Shown piece after piece: positions 6,776-16,107 of a stretch of 64,000 nucleotides of DNA (positions are counted from its first letter, which is position 1; every line of letters starts with the position of its first letter). The position numbers and the translations under genes are program-made. The notes under the pieces were generated by a model, which made no database searches, was not told the DNA's origin, and worked only from the letters and a program-made list of their open reading frames with translations. Where the stretch lies: the NCBI RefSeq assembly GCF_023630255.1, contig NZ_JALPRS010000003.1, positions 372,001-436,000 on the forward strand. The letters run 5' to 3'. Origin of the DNA: Pontibacter deserti (GTDB lineage Bacteria > Bacteroidota > Bacteroidia > Cytophagales > Hymenobacteraceae).

Positions 6776-9202
6776 TTATAGTTTGAACTGCAGTGTTACG
6801 TAATAATTACGGGCATCGGAAGGTATAATACCAGGCCCGGGATATCCGGTAGCACGGCGCGTAAAGTAACGGTTATCGGTCAGGTTATTGATACCGGATT
6901 CTAATGTGAAGCGCTTGTAAGTATAGCTGCCTGATAGATCCATTACCCAGTAAGCCGGAATTTTGCCTACTACGGCTGTTGGTTCCTCAATACTGTTATC
7001 AGCATCAGTATACTGACTGGAAGTATAAGCATATTGGTACGCCAGTTTAAAGTTGTTGCGTTTAAATGACAGCCCTGCTTTGGCGATAAGCGAAGGCGCC
7101 ATTTCCACAACGTTGCCATCTACTGTACTTAAAGGGCTGTTGTAGATAGTATGCACATACGTTATGTTAGAGAAAGCTGAAAGGCTGGTTGGGTGATCGG
7201 CTCCATAGTATAGTTTCAGCAGGTCTGCCTCGGCAAAGGTTTCAATGCCATTGTGGTACGAATCGCCGGCATTGGTGCGGATGCGCTCTATTACATTGTT
7301 TTCGTTTGCCCTGCCTATAGTTGTGATACGATCTTTATATGCGATATGGAACAGGCTGGCATCGTAGTTCAAAACCCCGCTTATATTGCCCCTAAAACCC
7401 AGATCAGAACTATAGCCGCTCTCATCCTGCATGTCCTGGTCAACTACCTGGTTCGGGTTAATTATGCGCATGTCGTTAAAGTTAATGGCGCGGTAGTTCT
7501 GCGAAAAGTTACCGTATACTTCCATCTGCTCGCCTGGCTTGTAGCTCATACCCAGGCCCATCAAAAATATGTTCCGCGAGCTGCTGCGGTCTTCCGGTAT
7601 AATCTGGTCGTAAATTATAGTTCCTGCATTGTTACGCTCTACATGGCGGTAGCTGCCGTCGGCATTGGTGTTTATCCACTCATACCGTACACCCGGGGTT
7701 ATACTTAGCTTTGGTGTGATGTTAAAGATGTTCTCGGCAAACACAGCAATGTTGCGGCTCAGGTAATCGTAGCTGGAGGTGTTTGGCCCGCCGTTGTCGG
7801 AGTAAAATCTGAAATCGGCATCTGCAGCCAGCGAGCCATCGCCCTGTTTCTGGTCTGTAAAGCCACGGTAGTAGCGCGTACCAACTAACAGCGTTGAGAA
7901 GGAATTGCCCAGGTCGTAGCGGTGAATCAGGCGCGTTTCGTTACCTATGTTCCGGAACTTGTCCTGCAGCAAAGTGCGTGGCATGGTAAGGTCGTCGGGG
8001 CGGTTTATTTTGCCCATAAAGCCCAGGGCATCACGCTGTGCCAGCAAGCCAAAGTTGCGTACATTCAGTTTGGTGCGTTCGCTGAGGCGGTAGTCCAGGG
8101 TCAGGGCCATCAGGTTCCATTTCACTTTAAACCAGTTACGGTCTCGTTTTGATTGCCGGGCATCCTGTTCGAACTCACTATCCGTTAGGCCACCCGGCTG
8201 CTGTGCCAGGTAATCCATAAAGGTATAGTCAAAGCCTATTTCCAGTTTCTGGTTTGGTTTATAGTGTATAGAGCTGAAGGCCGTGTGGGCATCAAAGCCG
8301 GAGTTCTCGCGCCAGCCGTCGCCACGCTTATACTGGTAAAAACCATAGTAATGAAACTTGCCTTTGCTGCCACCAACGCTGTTAAAGGAGTTAAACAAGC
8401 CCCATGAGCCTGTGGTCTGGCGGGTGGTGAGTTCAAAAGGTTTGTCTTCTGGCCCTTCCTTCATTACAAAGTTCAGCATGCCGCCAAACTGTGTGCCGTA
8501 TTGCAACGATGCTGCACCGCGTACTACTTCAATTCTGTCCAGGGCTTCGGTTGGTGGGGTGTAGTAGCTTTCCGGGTAACCTAAGGCATCAGCACTTATG
8601 TCGTAACCATTCTGGCGGGTGTTAAAGTTAGAAGTACGGTTTGGGCTCAGGCCACGACCGCCAATGCCTAACTGCAGACCGGCACCATCGCTTTCCCAGA
8701 TGTTTAGGCCCGCTACTTTGGCAAATACCTGGCGGCTGTTGTTAACGGCTTTGTTGGCTGTGATGTCGCTGAGCACCACTACCTCGCTCTTCTTGGCTTC
8801 GTAAATGGCTGTGCCCTCCACAGAGTTTAAGCGGGTAATGCCGAATGTCGCCTCCCGCTTCGATGTCACATTTACCTCGCGCAACTGGCCTTCCATCGGC
8901 TTCAGCTCAAAGCTTAGTACAGCCGTTCCGTTCTCAACGGTTACCTGTTTTGTAACAGAGCTCAGGCCTTCGGTATAAGCTGTGAGGGTATAAGTGCCCG
9001 GGCGGGAAACTTCTATGCTATAGTTGCCGCTGGCATCAGAAGTATAAACAGTACCTGAATTAACCAGCAGAACTTCTGCTTTTTGCACAGGCTTAGTGGT
9101 GTTGGCGTGGGTAATTTTACCTGTAATATACAAGGATTGCGCCAGCGCCAGGTGCAGGCTGCAAAGTATAAACAGGAGGGTAAGTGTAAAGCGTAGCATC
9201 AT
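6776..9202 (-). CDS. TonB-dependent outer-membrane receptor, probable iron/siderophore transporter
   Basis: This 808-residue protein has a signal peptide (about 1-22), a carboxypeptidase-regulatory-like beta-sandwich (about 24-105), a TonB plug (about 125-245, with IEVVRGAASLQYGTQFGG) and a 22-strand-type barrel ending in an aromatic/hydrophobic C-terminus (YVTLQFKL). There is no SusD partner next door, so it is not a Sus-type glycan importer. Its length and its plug resemble FecA/siderophore receptors. The substrate is inferred only from the imelysin and HTTM neighbours. It starts one base after the HTTM stop codon, so it is clearly in the same transcript. Confidence 0.85.
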   Translation of the reverse strand: MMLRFTLTLLFILCSLHLALAQSLYITGKITHANTTKPVQKAEVLLVNSGTVYTSDASGNYSIEVSRPGTYTLTAYTEGLSSVTKQVTVENGTAVLSFELKPMEGQLREVNVTSKREATFGITRLNSVEGTAIYEAKKSEVVVLSDITANKAVNNSRQVFAKVAGLNIWESDGAGLQLGIGGRGLSPNRTSNFNTRQNGYDISADALGYPESYYTPPTEALDRIEVVRGAASLQYGTQFGGMLNFVMKEGPEDKPFELTTRQTTGSWGLFNSFNSVGGSKGKFHYYGFYQYKRGDGWRENSGFDAHTAFSSIHYKPNQKLEIGFDYTFMDYLAQQPGGLTDSEFEQDARQSKRDRNWFKVKWNLMALTLDYRLSERTKLNVRNFGLLAQRDALGFMGKINRPDDLTMPRTLLQDKFRNIGNETRLIHRYDLGNSFSTLLVGTRYYRGFTDQKQGDGSLAADADFRFYSDNGGPNTSSYDYLSRNIAVFAENIFNITPKLSITPGVRYEWINTNADGSYRHVERNNAGTIIYDQIIPEDRSSSRNIFLMGLGMSYKPGEQMEVYGNFSQNYRAINFNDMRIINPNQVVDQDMQDESGYSSDLGFRGNISGVLNYDASLFHIAYKDRITTIGRANENNVIERIRTNAGDSYHNGIETFAEADLLKLYYGADHPTSLSAFSNITYVHTIYNSPLSTVDGNVVEMAPSLIAKAGLSFKRNNFKLAYQYAYTSSQYTDADNSIEEPTAVVGKIPAYWVMDLSGSYTYKRFTLESGINNLTDNRYFTRRATGYPGPGIIPSDARNYYVTLQFKL

Positions 9203-9203
9203 G

Positions 9204-10577
9204 TTATTTTTGCCCTACAGCCTGTTGTGGCGGGGCAACTTCATCAAAAGGTAAAATCCAGGTTTTAGGTAAAAAGCTGTCCTCTTCGGCGGCCAGATTT
9301 TTGGTCGGGTCGATGAAAAGACGGCTGTCGCGGCCATTCATAGTTACATATACTTCTGCACGAACCTCCGGTGCCGGTATGCCTTTCTGCTTATAATCGT
9401 CGCGGATGATGTGGGCAAACTGCAGGAGCATGTCGGGTTGGGTAGCTACCATTTTCTCCTGGTTTGGGGTAAGGTAATCGCGGTTGTTTATTTCAGACTC
9501 GTTGCCGGTTCGTGGGTCGCGCACATAAAAAAAAGCAGTGCCGGCTTTCTCCATCAGCATTACCCGCCACGAAAAACGGTAGCCCTGTTCTGTCCAGAAA
9601 AGTTTATCAGGATATAGCATAAAACGCCATGGCACCAGCACCTGCAGCACAAAGTAAAAGGCCAGCAAATTTAAAACTATAGACTGAGATTTTATAGTTG
9701 CTACCCTATAGTTTTGCGGCAACTGTACGCTGGTTATACTTCTGAAAAAGGCAAGAATACGCTCATGAAAAGCAGGAGAGAAGAAAATCAGTGTGCTCAC
9801 CATCATAATATAAGGGAACATACCGATCTGGAACAGCACAGCCGTCAGCACATGGAAAACTATAACGGTAGCATAGGCCAGCAGCCTGCTCTTGCGCCAA
9901 CTCAAAAAGAACGGAATAGTAAGGTCATAAAAAGCGCCAAACCAGCTGAAAACATAGGCTACCCAAACATAGTCGAAGAGTGGACCAATGAGTGGCAGGT
10001 GCGTGTGAGCCGGTAACCACACGCGCAGCGGCATGGCCTCCAGCAGCCAGTCTGGGTTAAGCTTGGCTACACCGGCGTAAAAGTATACCAGCCCCAGTTG
10101 CAGCTGAAAAATAAGTATAGTCCAGCGCGGCACATGGCTTGCCCACAGGCCAGGCTTGCGCAGCACATCCAGCGAAAAATGGCGGTGCGCCGGCACCAGT
10201 ATCATCAGGAAGGCAACTATACTTACAAAGTAATAATGATTCAGGTAGTTAGTCTTATCTATCAGCTCTACATAGGTAAAGCTTAGGAAGAACAGTGCCG
10301 CAGCCCACCTGTAAAACAGCCCCAGCATAATACCCAAGGCTGATAGCGCCATTACGCAAAACAAAATATACATCCCGGTTTCACCGAGCGGTTTTACCCA
10401 TTCAAAGCCATAAAACGGGAAGTATACTTTAGGCATTACATACAGCTCTGTTACCCAGCCTTTTAGTATAAAGCGCACAATGCTGGCCAGCATCATTCCG
10501 CCGAAAATTATACGGAACATTGCCAGCGGCGCAGCAGACATAGGAGTAGTAAGGAAAGGACGGAGCTTTAGCAACAT
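9204..10577 (-). CDS. HTTM-domain membrane protein (vitamin K-dependent carboxylase-like)
   Basis: This 457-residue multi-span protein has about eight hydrophobic segments between residues 20 and 335, followed by a soluble tail of about 120 residues. Family signatures include DKTNYLNHYYF at about 106 and FYAGVAKLNPDWL at about 165, typical of the HTTM domain that is related to vitamin K-dependent gamma-glutamyl carboxylase. Whether it carboxylates anything is unknown; bacterial HTTM proteins are largely uncharacterised. Its position between imelysin and a TonB receptor suggests a role in metal acquisition, for example acting on a peptide or on the receptor system. It ends one base before the receptor gene and starts 12 bases after the imelysin stop. 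Confidence 0.82.
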   Translation of the reverse strand: MLLKLRPFLTTPMSAAPLAMFRIIFGGMMLASIVRFILKGWVTELYVMPKVYFPFYGFEWVKPLGETGMYILFCVMALSALGIMLGLFYRWAAALFFLSFTYVELIDKTNYLNHYYFVSIVAFLMILVPAHRHFSLDVLRKPGLWASHVPRWTILIFQLQLGLVYFYAGVAKLNPDWLLEAMPLRVWLPAHTHLPLIGPLFDYVWVAYVFSWFGAFYDLTIPFFLSWRKSRLLAYATVIVFHVLTAVLFQIGMFPYIMMVSTLIFFSPAFHERILAFFRSITSVQLPQNYRVATIKSQSIVLNLLAFYFVLQVLVPWRFMLYPDKLFWTEQGYRFSWRVMLMEKAGTAFFYVRDPRTGNESEINNRDYLTPNQEKMVATQPDMLLQFAHIIRDDYKQKGIPAPEVRAEVYVTMNGRDSRLFIDPTKNLAAEEDSFLPKTWILPFDEVAPPQQAVGQK

Positions 10578-10589
10578 GTTCAGAGGCTG

Positions 10590-11705
10590 TTAATCACCGT
10601 CGTTATCGGTGTAAGAGATGGTAACTCCCAGTTTAGAAGGCATATCTGTTTTGGTAAGCACGATCAGCTTCTGCAGCTCATCATACACCTTGTTTACTGC
10701 CGCCTGGTTGGTTGTAACTGCGTCCTTTATCGGTGCATTTACAGCTTCTGCTGCTGCAATGGCAAGGTTAAACTGCTGCTCTATAGCATCCGACAACAGC
10801 ATATTATCTTTCTTAGCATTTACATGGTTCAGGTAGTCATCCAGCCCAATCCCGTTCGTGCCGTCTGCCGACATGCCCAGGAAGATAGCCTTCTCTGCTC
10901 TCAGGTTTTGTAGCAACAGCTCCAGTGAGGTGCCGCTATAGTAGGCTTCTGCTTCTGTAGGACGTGCTGTGCCGGCTGTAAACTTACCAGCAGGTATACC
11001 TAATTTGTAACGCTTGGTGATATCGATATCGGAGTTAAGCTGGTTTACCAGGTTACCTATGGCACTGCCTACTGCCGTACCTTCTGATTGCTTAAAGGTG
11101 GTGCTATAATTTTGGGTGGTCCAGGCGTTGTAGGTGTTTTGTGCGTGCTGCACCACCAGGTTGGTTATATCCTGCAGGTACTTTTTGCGGTTAGCGACAT
11201 TTGTTGCCGTTGTATATTGTGCTACAACGTCTGCTTCTGTTGCCTGGCCATACAGCAGGTAATCCAGGGCCGGAAAACCTTTTGCAACTAAGTTGGCTGA
11301 AGCCTGCAGATCATAAGTGCCTGCTGTAATGTTGCTTTCTATCTGGGTGGCACTGGTCGGGAACACATTCAGGTTTGAGCGCAGCATTTGCTCATCGGCT
11401 GGGCCAAACTCATATGGACTTAGCTCCTGCCAGGTAAGGTATGCCTGCTGGTACTTCTGGCGTGCTGTGTTTAGCGTGGCCGCAGTTGGTGCAGCAACAA
11501 AGGCATCTACAGCAGCTTTCATCTCGTTGGTAACTACTGTAAAGCGCTGGTACCCGGGTACAATCAGATTGTCGGCATAGTTGGTGAGCATAGCTTTGCG
11601 GTCAAAGTCAGAGCCCGTATTGTCGTCTCCGTTATCTGAGCTGCAGCTTGTTAAAGTAACCAAACCTGCCAGCACTGCTAACACATAAATTTTTGCCTTC
11701 TTCAT
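10590..11705 (-). CDS. Imelysin-family lipoprotein
   Basis: This 371-residue lipoprotein has a lipobox LTSC (Cys21). The helical imelysin-like (ICMP-type) domain covers most of the protein, with two related halves. The FPALDYLLYG motif at about 143 corresponds to the conserved FxxLDYLLYG of the family. Imelysins are iron-regulated periplasmic or outer-membrane proteins, not proven peptidases, and bind or deliver iron in several bacteria. It is transcribed between the DUF4856 and HTTM genes, which supports an iron-uptake operon. Confidence 0.88.
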   Translation of the reverse strand: MKKAKIYVLAVLAGLVTLTSCSSDNGDDNTGSDFDRKAMLTNYADNLIVPGYQRFTVVTNEMKAAVDAFVAAPTAATLNTARQKYQQAYLTWQELSPYEFGPADEQMLRSNLNVFPTSATQIESNITAGTYDLQASANLVAKGFPALDYLLYGQATEADVVAQYTTATNVANRKKYLQDITNLVVQHAQNTYNAWTTQNYSTTFKQSEGTAVGSAIGNLVNQLNSDIDITKRYKLGIPAGKFTAGTARPTEAEAYYSGTSLELLLQNLRAEKAIFLGMSADGTNGIGLDDYLNHVNAKKDNMLLSDAIEQQFNLAIAAAEAVNAPIKDAVTTNQAAVNKVYDELQKLIVLTKTDMPSKLGVTISYTDNDGD

Positions 11706-11796
11706 AATATGCTTATATGGTAAAAGCAGCAGCTATAACATTATGTAATGCTATAGCTGCTGCTGTAAAATTACTTAAACTAAACTTCTGCAGTTG

Positions 11797-12894
11797 CTAT
11801 AGTTGCCCTTTAATCGCATCCATGCTGTAGGCTGCGCTCAGGATATCGATTGCTGCTACAATGTCAGCGCTTGTTGTGTTGTACAGGTTAGTACCAATTT
11901 TAGCCATTACCTGCTCATACTGTGCATCTGTCAATTTTCTGTCAGTTTTATACTTCAGGCCCATTACGAAACCGATAGCCTCAGACAGGTAGTGACTCTT
12001 TTTAGCCTGATCAGTAATGTTAGTGCGGGCAGCGTTCAGCTCATGTATAGCCGATGCAGCTACTAAACGTTCCCACTCACTGCGCAGGGTGGCAGCAGCA
12101 GCATTTTTACCAGCCATATCATTTGCCGAGATAGCCGCACGACCTTTTAGAAAGGCATCCATCATGGTCTTGTTGCTGTTCAAAGCTGCATTTACCTGGT
12201 TGCTATAGTTAGCCCAGAACTTAAGACCAGTTGTGTTTGTCGGGAAATCGGTAGGGGCGCCAAAGTAACCGAAGGCTTCATCCCAGTGGTGCTCCATTTT
12301 GGTTCCCTCGCCTGGCGTTACAGTTGTATTGTCTATAGTTGAGCCAATTTTAAGGTCGGTCAGGTAGCCCTCTACTGCCTGGTTATAAAATACAGCTCCC
12401 ATTAATCCTTTAGCTATCACCTGGGCGTACTCAACACCATTAGCATCTACTAAATACTTCTTGTTATCAGAAGTAGTAAGTATACCGGCTGTTCCGTTAG
12501 AGGCTGCAGCACCCGCCGATTGGCTGGCAGTAGCTACGGCATTAAAAAATCCTTCAAAAGTAGTTTGTGCTGTTGCTATGGTCTTATCTTTCAGTTGCTT
12601 TCCGGAAGTGTTTAGGCTGGCATCAGCAAAAGGTGCATTGGCATTTGCATACATGTTGCGCATTACCTGTGCATCCAGTACAGCACCATTGTTACCTGTT
12701 TTTATATAAGCATCCAGTTCGCTTAGCATACCAAGGCGAGCAGTCTGGCCACTGTAGTTTACATTCTGGAAGTTATATGTGGTAGGTACCTCGTAAGAAA
12801 CAGCGTCGTCGCCATCTTCGGAGCAGGAGGTAAATAGTACGCTGGCAGCAATGGCAGCTAAAGCAACAGTTCTATATTTGAAGAAGTTAAGCAT
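11797..12894 (-). CDS. DUF4856-domain lipoprotein
   Basis: The longest ORF reaches 12969, but I place the start at 12894. There MLNFFKYR begins a classic lipoprotein leader ending LFTSC (Cys24), and a longer start would run through the promoter and operator region. The 365-residue product contains the DUF4856 hallmark MEHHWDEAFGYFG at about 225. Family members are repeatedly found next to imelysin genes, so this is likely a surface or periplasmic partner in iron uptake; its biochemical role is unknown. It is the first gene of the operon, directly downstream of the twin-operator promoter. Confidence 0.85.
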   Translation of the reverse strand: MLNFFKYRTVALAAIAASVLFTSCSEDGDDAVSYEVPTTYNFQNVNYSGQTARLGMLSELDAYIKTGNNGAVLDAQVMRNMYANANAPFADASLNTSGKQLKDKTIATAQTTFEGFFNAVATASQSAGAAASNGTAGILTTSDNKKYLVDANGVEYAQVIAKGLMGAVFYNQAVEGYLTDLKIGSTIDNTTVTPGEGTKMEHHWDEAFGYFGAPTDFPTNTTGLKFWANYSNQVNAALNSNKTMMDAFLKGRAAISANDMAGKNAAAATLRSEWERLVAASAIHELNAARTNITDQAKKSHYLSEAIGFVMGLKYKTDRKLTDAQYEQVMAKIGTNLYNTTSADIVAAIDILSAAYSMDAIKGQL

Positions 12895-12910
12895 AAAATA
12901 GTGAGGAGTT

Positions 12911-12933
12911 TTATTTAGAATTATTTTAAATAA
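12911..12933 (-). promoter_or_regulatory. Palindromic operator O1
   Basis: This is a 23-base near-palindrome with half-sites TTATTTAGAAT and ATTTTAAATAA around a central T. Only one symmetric pair is imperfect. It overlaps the expected transcription start of the DUF4856 operon, 17 bases above the ATG. It resembles iron-regulator (Fur-like) boxes in being AT-rich and palindromic; the identity of the regulator is inference. Confidence 0.65.
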
Positions 12934-12938
12934 TGATG

Positions 12939-12969
12939 CAAAGCTAAAACTGATCTGTATATTAGGCAA
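12939..12969 (-). promoter_or_regulatory. Promoter of the DUF4856-imelysin-HTTM-TonB operon
   Basis: On the minus strand TTG (12967-12969) is followed by exactly 20 bases and then TAGCTTTG (12939-12946). This is a full match to the Bacteroidetes TTG-N19/20-TAnnTTTG promoter. It lies precisely between the two 23-bp palindromes, three bases from one and five from the other. Confidence 0.75.
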
Positions 12970-12972
12970 GTG

Positions 12973-12995
12973 TTATTTAGAATAATTTTAAATAA
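12973..12995 (-). promoter_or_regulatory. Palindromic operator O2
   Basis: This is a second copy of the 23-base palindrome, differing from O1 only at the central base (A instead of T). Centre-to-centre distance is 62 bp, close to six helical turns, so repressors bound to O1 and O2 would lie on the same face of the DNA. O2 is just upstream of the -33 TTG. Confidence 0.65.
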
Positions 12996-13154
12996 GTTTG
13001 TAAGGTTTCGATAACAACAGGTGAATGAAAGCTGCATGATGCAACCCTGTTAAATTTGTATTTGTATAGATAAGGAGCCCTTCTGTATATTTAAAGCAAT
13101 TGGTATATCCGGCTCGCTATTTGAACCGGTAATGCAGATACATAAAGTATAACT

Positions 13155-14816
13155 ATGAATAAGATAGAACATGGCGAAGACAGGAACAGCATCCGGAATA
13201 CGCCTATTCAGATAAAGTTGCCGCTATTTATTGCCCTTGCCCTGGTGGCAGGCGTACTGATTGGTGCAAACACTTTCTCTCCATCCACAACTAATCCGCA
13301 GGACACAGCCAAAAGCTATTTGAAGTTTCGTGACATACTGAGCTACATAGACCGCGACTATGTGGATACTGTAAACATTGAGGAGCTTGCTAATTATGGC
13401 ATAACCAAAATGCTGGAAAAACTTGACCCGCATACGGCCTATATTCCTGCAGATGAAATGGCGATGGCTCGTTCTTACCTGGAAGGCGATTTTGAAGGAA
13501 TAGGAGTGGAGTTCAATATTTTTAAGGATACTATTTATGTGATCACACCACTGAGTGGCGGACCATCAGAAGCAGCGGGTATACTTGCGGGCGATAAGAT
13601 CATAAAAGTAAATAATGAGACAGTAGCTGGTATTGGCATTACCAATGAAGGTGTGTTTAAAAAACTACGTGGCGAAAAGGGCTCTAAGGTAAACCTAAGT
13701 ATACAGCGGGGCAACAACCCTAAACTTTTACCTTTTACTATACAGCGCGATAAGATTCCGACTGTTTCGGTTGATGTAAGCTATATGGTAAACGATAAAA
13801 CGGGTTATATAAAAGTAAGTCGTTTCTCGGCTAACACATTCGAAGAATTTAAGCAGGCACTTGCCGGGCTTAAAAAGAAAGGTATGAACCAGCTTATACT
13901 TGATCTTCGTGGTAACCCGGGAGGTTACATGGATCATGCTACCCGAATGGCTGATGAGTTCCTGGCTGGTAATAAGTTACTTGTGTACACCGATGGTAAA
14001 GGTACCCGTTATGACTCTAAGAGTTTTGCACGTACCAAAGGAGAATTTGAAAATGGCTCTCTGATTATACTTCTGGATGAAGGCAGCGCCTCGGCTTCGG
14101 AGATTGTGGCTGGTGCCATTCAGGACAACGACCGCGGACTTATAGTCGGCCGCCGTTCATTTGGGAAAGGTCTTGTACAAATGCCTATCCCATTAAATGA
14201 CGGATCAGAGCTGCGCCTTACTATTTCGAGATATTATACACCAAGCGGGCGCTCTATTCAGAAGGCTTATACAAACGGTGCAGAAGATTATGAGAAGGAC
14301 ATGCTTCGTCGTCTGGAGCGGGGCGAATACTTCCATCAGGATAGCAGCCTGTTTGTAGATTCGCTTAAGTTTAAGACATCGAAAGGGCGTGTGGTTTACG
14401 GAGGTGGTGGTATTATGCCAGATGTTTTTGTGCCACGCGATACAACAGAATTCTCAGCATACCTGAGCCAGCTTTACAACAAAAATGTGATGCGCGAGTA
14501 CGCTTTGTCCTACTATAAAAACAACCAGAAACAACTGGAGAAGATGAGCTTTGCGCAGTATAAAAAGTCATTTCAGGTAACAGATAAGATGTTGCAGGAC
14601 CTGGTAACACTTGCTGGTAAAAGCGACGTGACATACAAGGCAGAAGAGTTTAATCGTTCTAAAAGCCTGATCCGTAACAACCTGAAAGCTTTTATTGCCC
14701 GCAGCGTGTTTGGTAACAATGGTTTCTTCCCGGTATTGCACGAAGCAGATGACGAGTTTCAAACGGCCCTGAAGCAATTCGGGCGGGCACAGAAGCTGGC
14801 AAAAGGCGGTGTATAA
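13155..14816 (+). CDS. S41-family C-terminal processing protease
   Basis: This 553-residue protein is membrane-anchored by one N-terminal helix (about 23-40), with the bulk in the periplasm. A PDZ domain (about 105-190) precedes the S41 catalytic domain. In that domain the GSASASE motif gives the catalytic S313, and FGKGLVQ gives K338, 25 residues later as in E. coli Prc. A C-terminal helical extension (about 430-553) is typical of Bacteroidota CtpA-like enzymes. It probably trims envelope proteins. It is transcribed divergently from the iron operon; TAAATTTG at 13051-13058 fits a -7 box, but I see no matching -33 TTG. Confidence 0.93.
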   Translation: MNKIEHGEDRNSIRNTPIQIKLPLFIALALVAGVLIGANTFSPSTTNPQDTAKSYLKFRDILSYIDRDYVDTVNIEELANYGITKMLEKLDPHTAYIPADEMAMARSYLEGDFEGIGVEFNIFKDTIYVITPLSGGPSEAAGILAGDKIIKVNNETVAGIGITNEGVFKKLRGEKGSKVNLSIQRGNNPKLLPFTIQRDKIPTVSVDVSYMVNDKTGYIKVSRFSANTFEEFKQALAGLKKKGMNQLILDLRGNPGGYMDHATRMADEFLAGNKLLVYTDGKGTRYDSKSFARTKGEFENGSLIILLDEGSASASEIVAGAIQDNDRGLIVGRRSFGKGLVQMPIPLNDGSELRLTISRYYTPSGRSIQKAYTNGAEDYEKDMLRRLERGEYFHQDSSLFVDSLKFKTSKGRVVYGGGGIMPDVFVPRDTTEFSAYLSQLYNKNVMREYALSYYKNNQKQLEKMSFAQYKKSFQVTDKMLQDLVTLAGKSDVTYKAEEFNRSKSLIRNNLKAFIARSVFGNNGFFPVLHEADDEFQTALKQFGRAQKLAKGGV

Positions 14817-14887
14817 GCGCACCACCCGGAATATTTGTACATTTGTAAAGATTACACCAGTTTTAACTATAAACATAGCTTTAACGC

Positions 14888-16090
14888 ATGCCATTTTATT
14901 ATAAACTGGGAGAGATCCCTCATAAAAGACATACACAGTTCCGGCAGCCGGACGGCAGTTTATACGCCGAGCAGCTGGTGGGTACGCATGGTTTCAGCGG
15001 TGTTTCATCGTTGCTGTACCACATTAATCCGCCTACCAAAATAAGCCGCATAGAGGAGCCGGTGCCTTTTAAACCAAAAGTAGCCGAAGGTATAAAACTG
15101 GCACCACACCACCTGCGCACGCTAAACCTGGAAACTACAGGTACCGACTATCTGGATGCCCGTAAAACCGTACTGCTCAACAACGATGTGGATATCAGTA
15201 TCTGCAACCCGAGCGAGCGGGAAATGAACTACTACTATAAAAATGCAGCCAGCGATGAAGTAGTGTTTGTGCACGATGGTAGCGGTGATCTGCTCACCCA
15301 GATGGGCCGTATCCCGTTCAAGACCGGCGATTACCTGGTAATTCCGCGCACGGTTATCCATAAGTTCAGGTTCGATGAGGGGCAGGTGAGATTGCTGATC
15401 ATAGAAAGCCACAGCCCGATAGAAACGCCACGTCGTTATCGAAACCACTTTGGGCAATTACTGGAGCACTCGCCATTCTGTGAGCGCGACATGCGCCCGC
15501 CGATAGAACTGATAACTGAAACCGGAAAAGGGGAGTACCGTGTGCAGATCAAAAAAGAAGGATACCTGCACCAGTATTACTATGAGTTCAGTCCGTTTGA
15601 TGCTGTTGGCTGGGATGGCTACTTCTTCCCGTATGCCTTCTCCATCTATGACTTTGAACCGATAACAGGCCGTATACATCAGCCACCTCCCGTACACCAG
15701 ACCTTCGAGGCGCATAACTTCGTGATCTGTTCGTTTGTGCCTAGGCTGTTCGATTACCACCCGTTATCTATACCTGCGCCATACAACCACTCTAACGTAG
15801 ACTCTGACGAGGTGCTATACTATGTGGAAGGTAATTTTATGAGCCGCAAGGGTGTAGACAGGGCTTCGTTTACTATACACCCTGGTGGTATACCGCATGG
15901 TCCGCACCCAGGCACAGTTGAGGCAAGTATAGGCAAAAAGGAAACGAACGAGTATGCCGTGATGATCGATACTTTTAAGCCGCTGCACCTGACCGAGTAT
16001 GCCGTAGATCTGATGGACAAGAACTACCCAATGAGCTGGAACGAAAACCACGACACCAACGGCCCGCGCCCGGCTGATATGATGGATTAA
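14888..16090 (+). CDS. Homogentisate 1,2-dioxygenase family protein
   Basis: This 400-residue cupin-fold enzyme of the homogentisate dioxygenase family would open the ring of homogentisate in tyrosine/phenylalanine degradation. The C-terminal domain holds H301 (YNHSN) and H337 (IPHGPH), 36 residues apart, the same spacing as iron ligands H335 and H371 of the human enzyme as I recall. The position of the third ligand (Glu341) is occupied by D307, with E308 next to it, so the metal site may be slightly altered. It is about 10% shorter than the eukaryotic enzyme. No fumarylacetoacetase or 4-HPPD gene is adjacent. It is followed by its own terminator. Confidence 0.8.
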   Translation: MPFYYKLGEIPHKRHTQFRQPDGSLYAEQLVGTHGFSGVSSLLYHINPPTKISRIEEPVPFKPKVAEGIKLAPHHLRTLNLETTGTDYLDARKTVLLNNDVDISICNPSEREMNYYYKNAASDEVVFVHDGSGDLLTQMGRIPFKTGDYLVIPRTVIHKFRFDEGQVRLLIIESHSPIETPRRYRNHFGQLLEHSPFCERDMRPPIELITETGKGEYRVQIKKEGYLHQYYYEFSPFDAVGWDGYFFPYAFSIYDFEPITGRIHQPPPVHQTFEAHNFVICSFVPRLFDYHPLSIPAPYNHSNVDSDEVLYYVEGNFMSRKGVDRASFTIHPGGIPHGPHPGTVEASIGKKETNEYAVMIDTFKPLHLTEYAVDLMDKNYPMSWNENHDTNGPRPADMMD

Positions 16091-16107
16091 CTGATTTATA
16101 CTTTGAG

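Noticed and set aside
12895-12969. Longer start for the DUF4856 protein
   Set aside because: The extra 25 residues would be encoded by the promoter and one operator, and would displace a perfect lipoprotein leader from the N-terminus.
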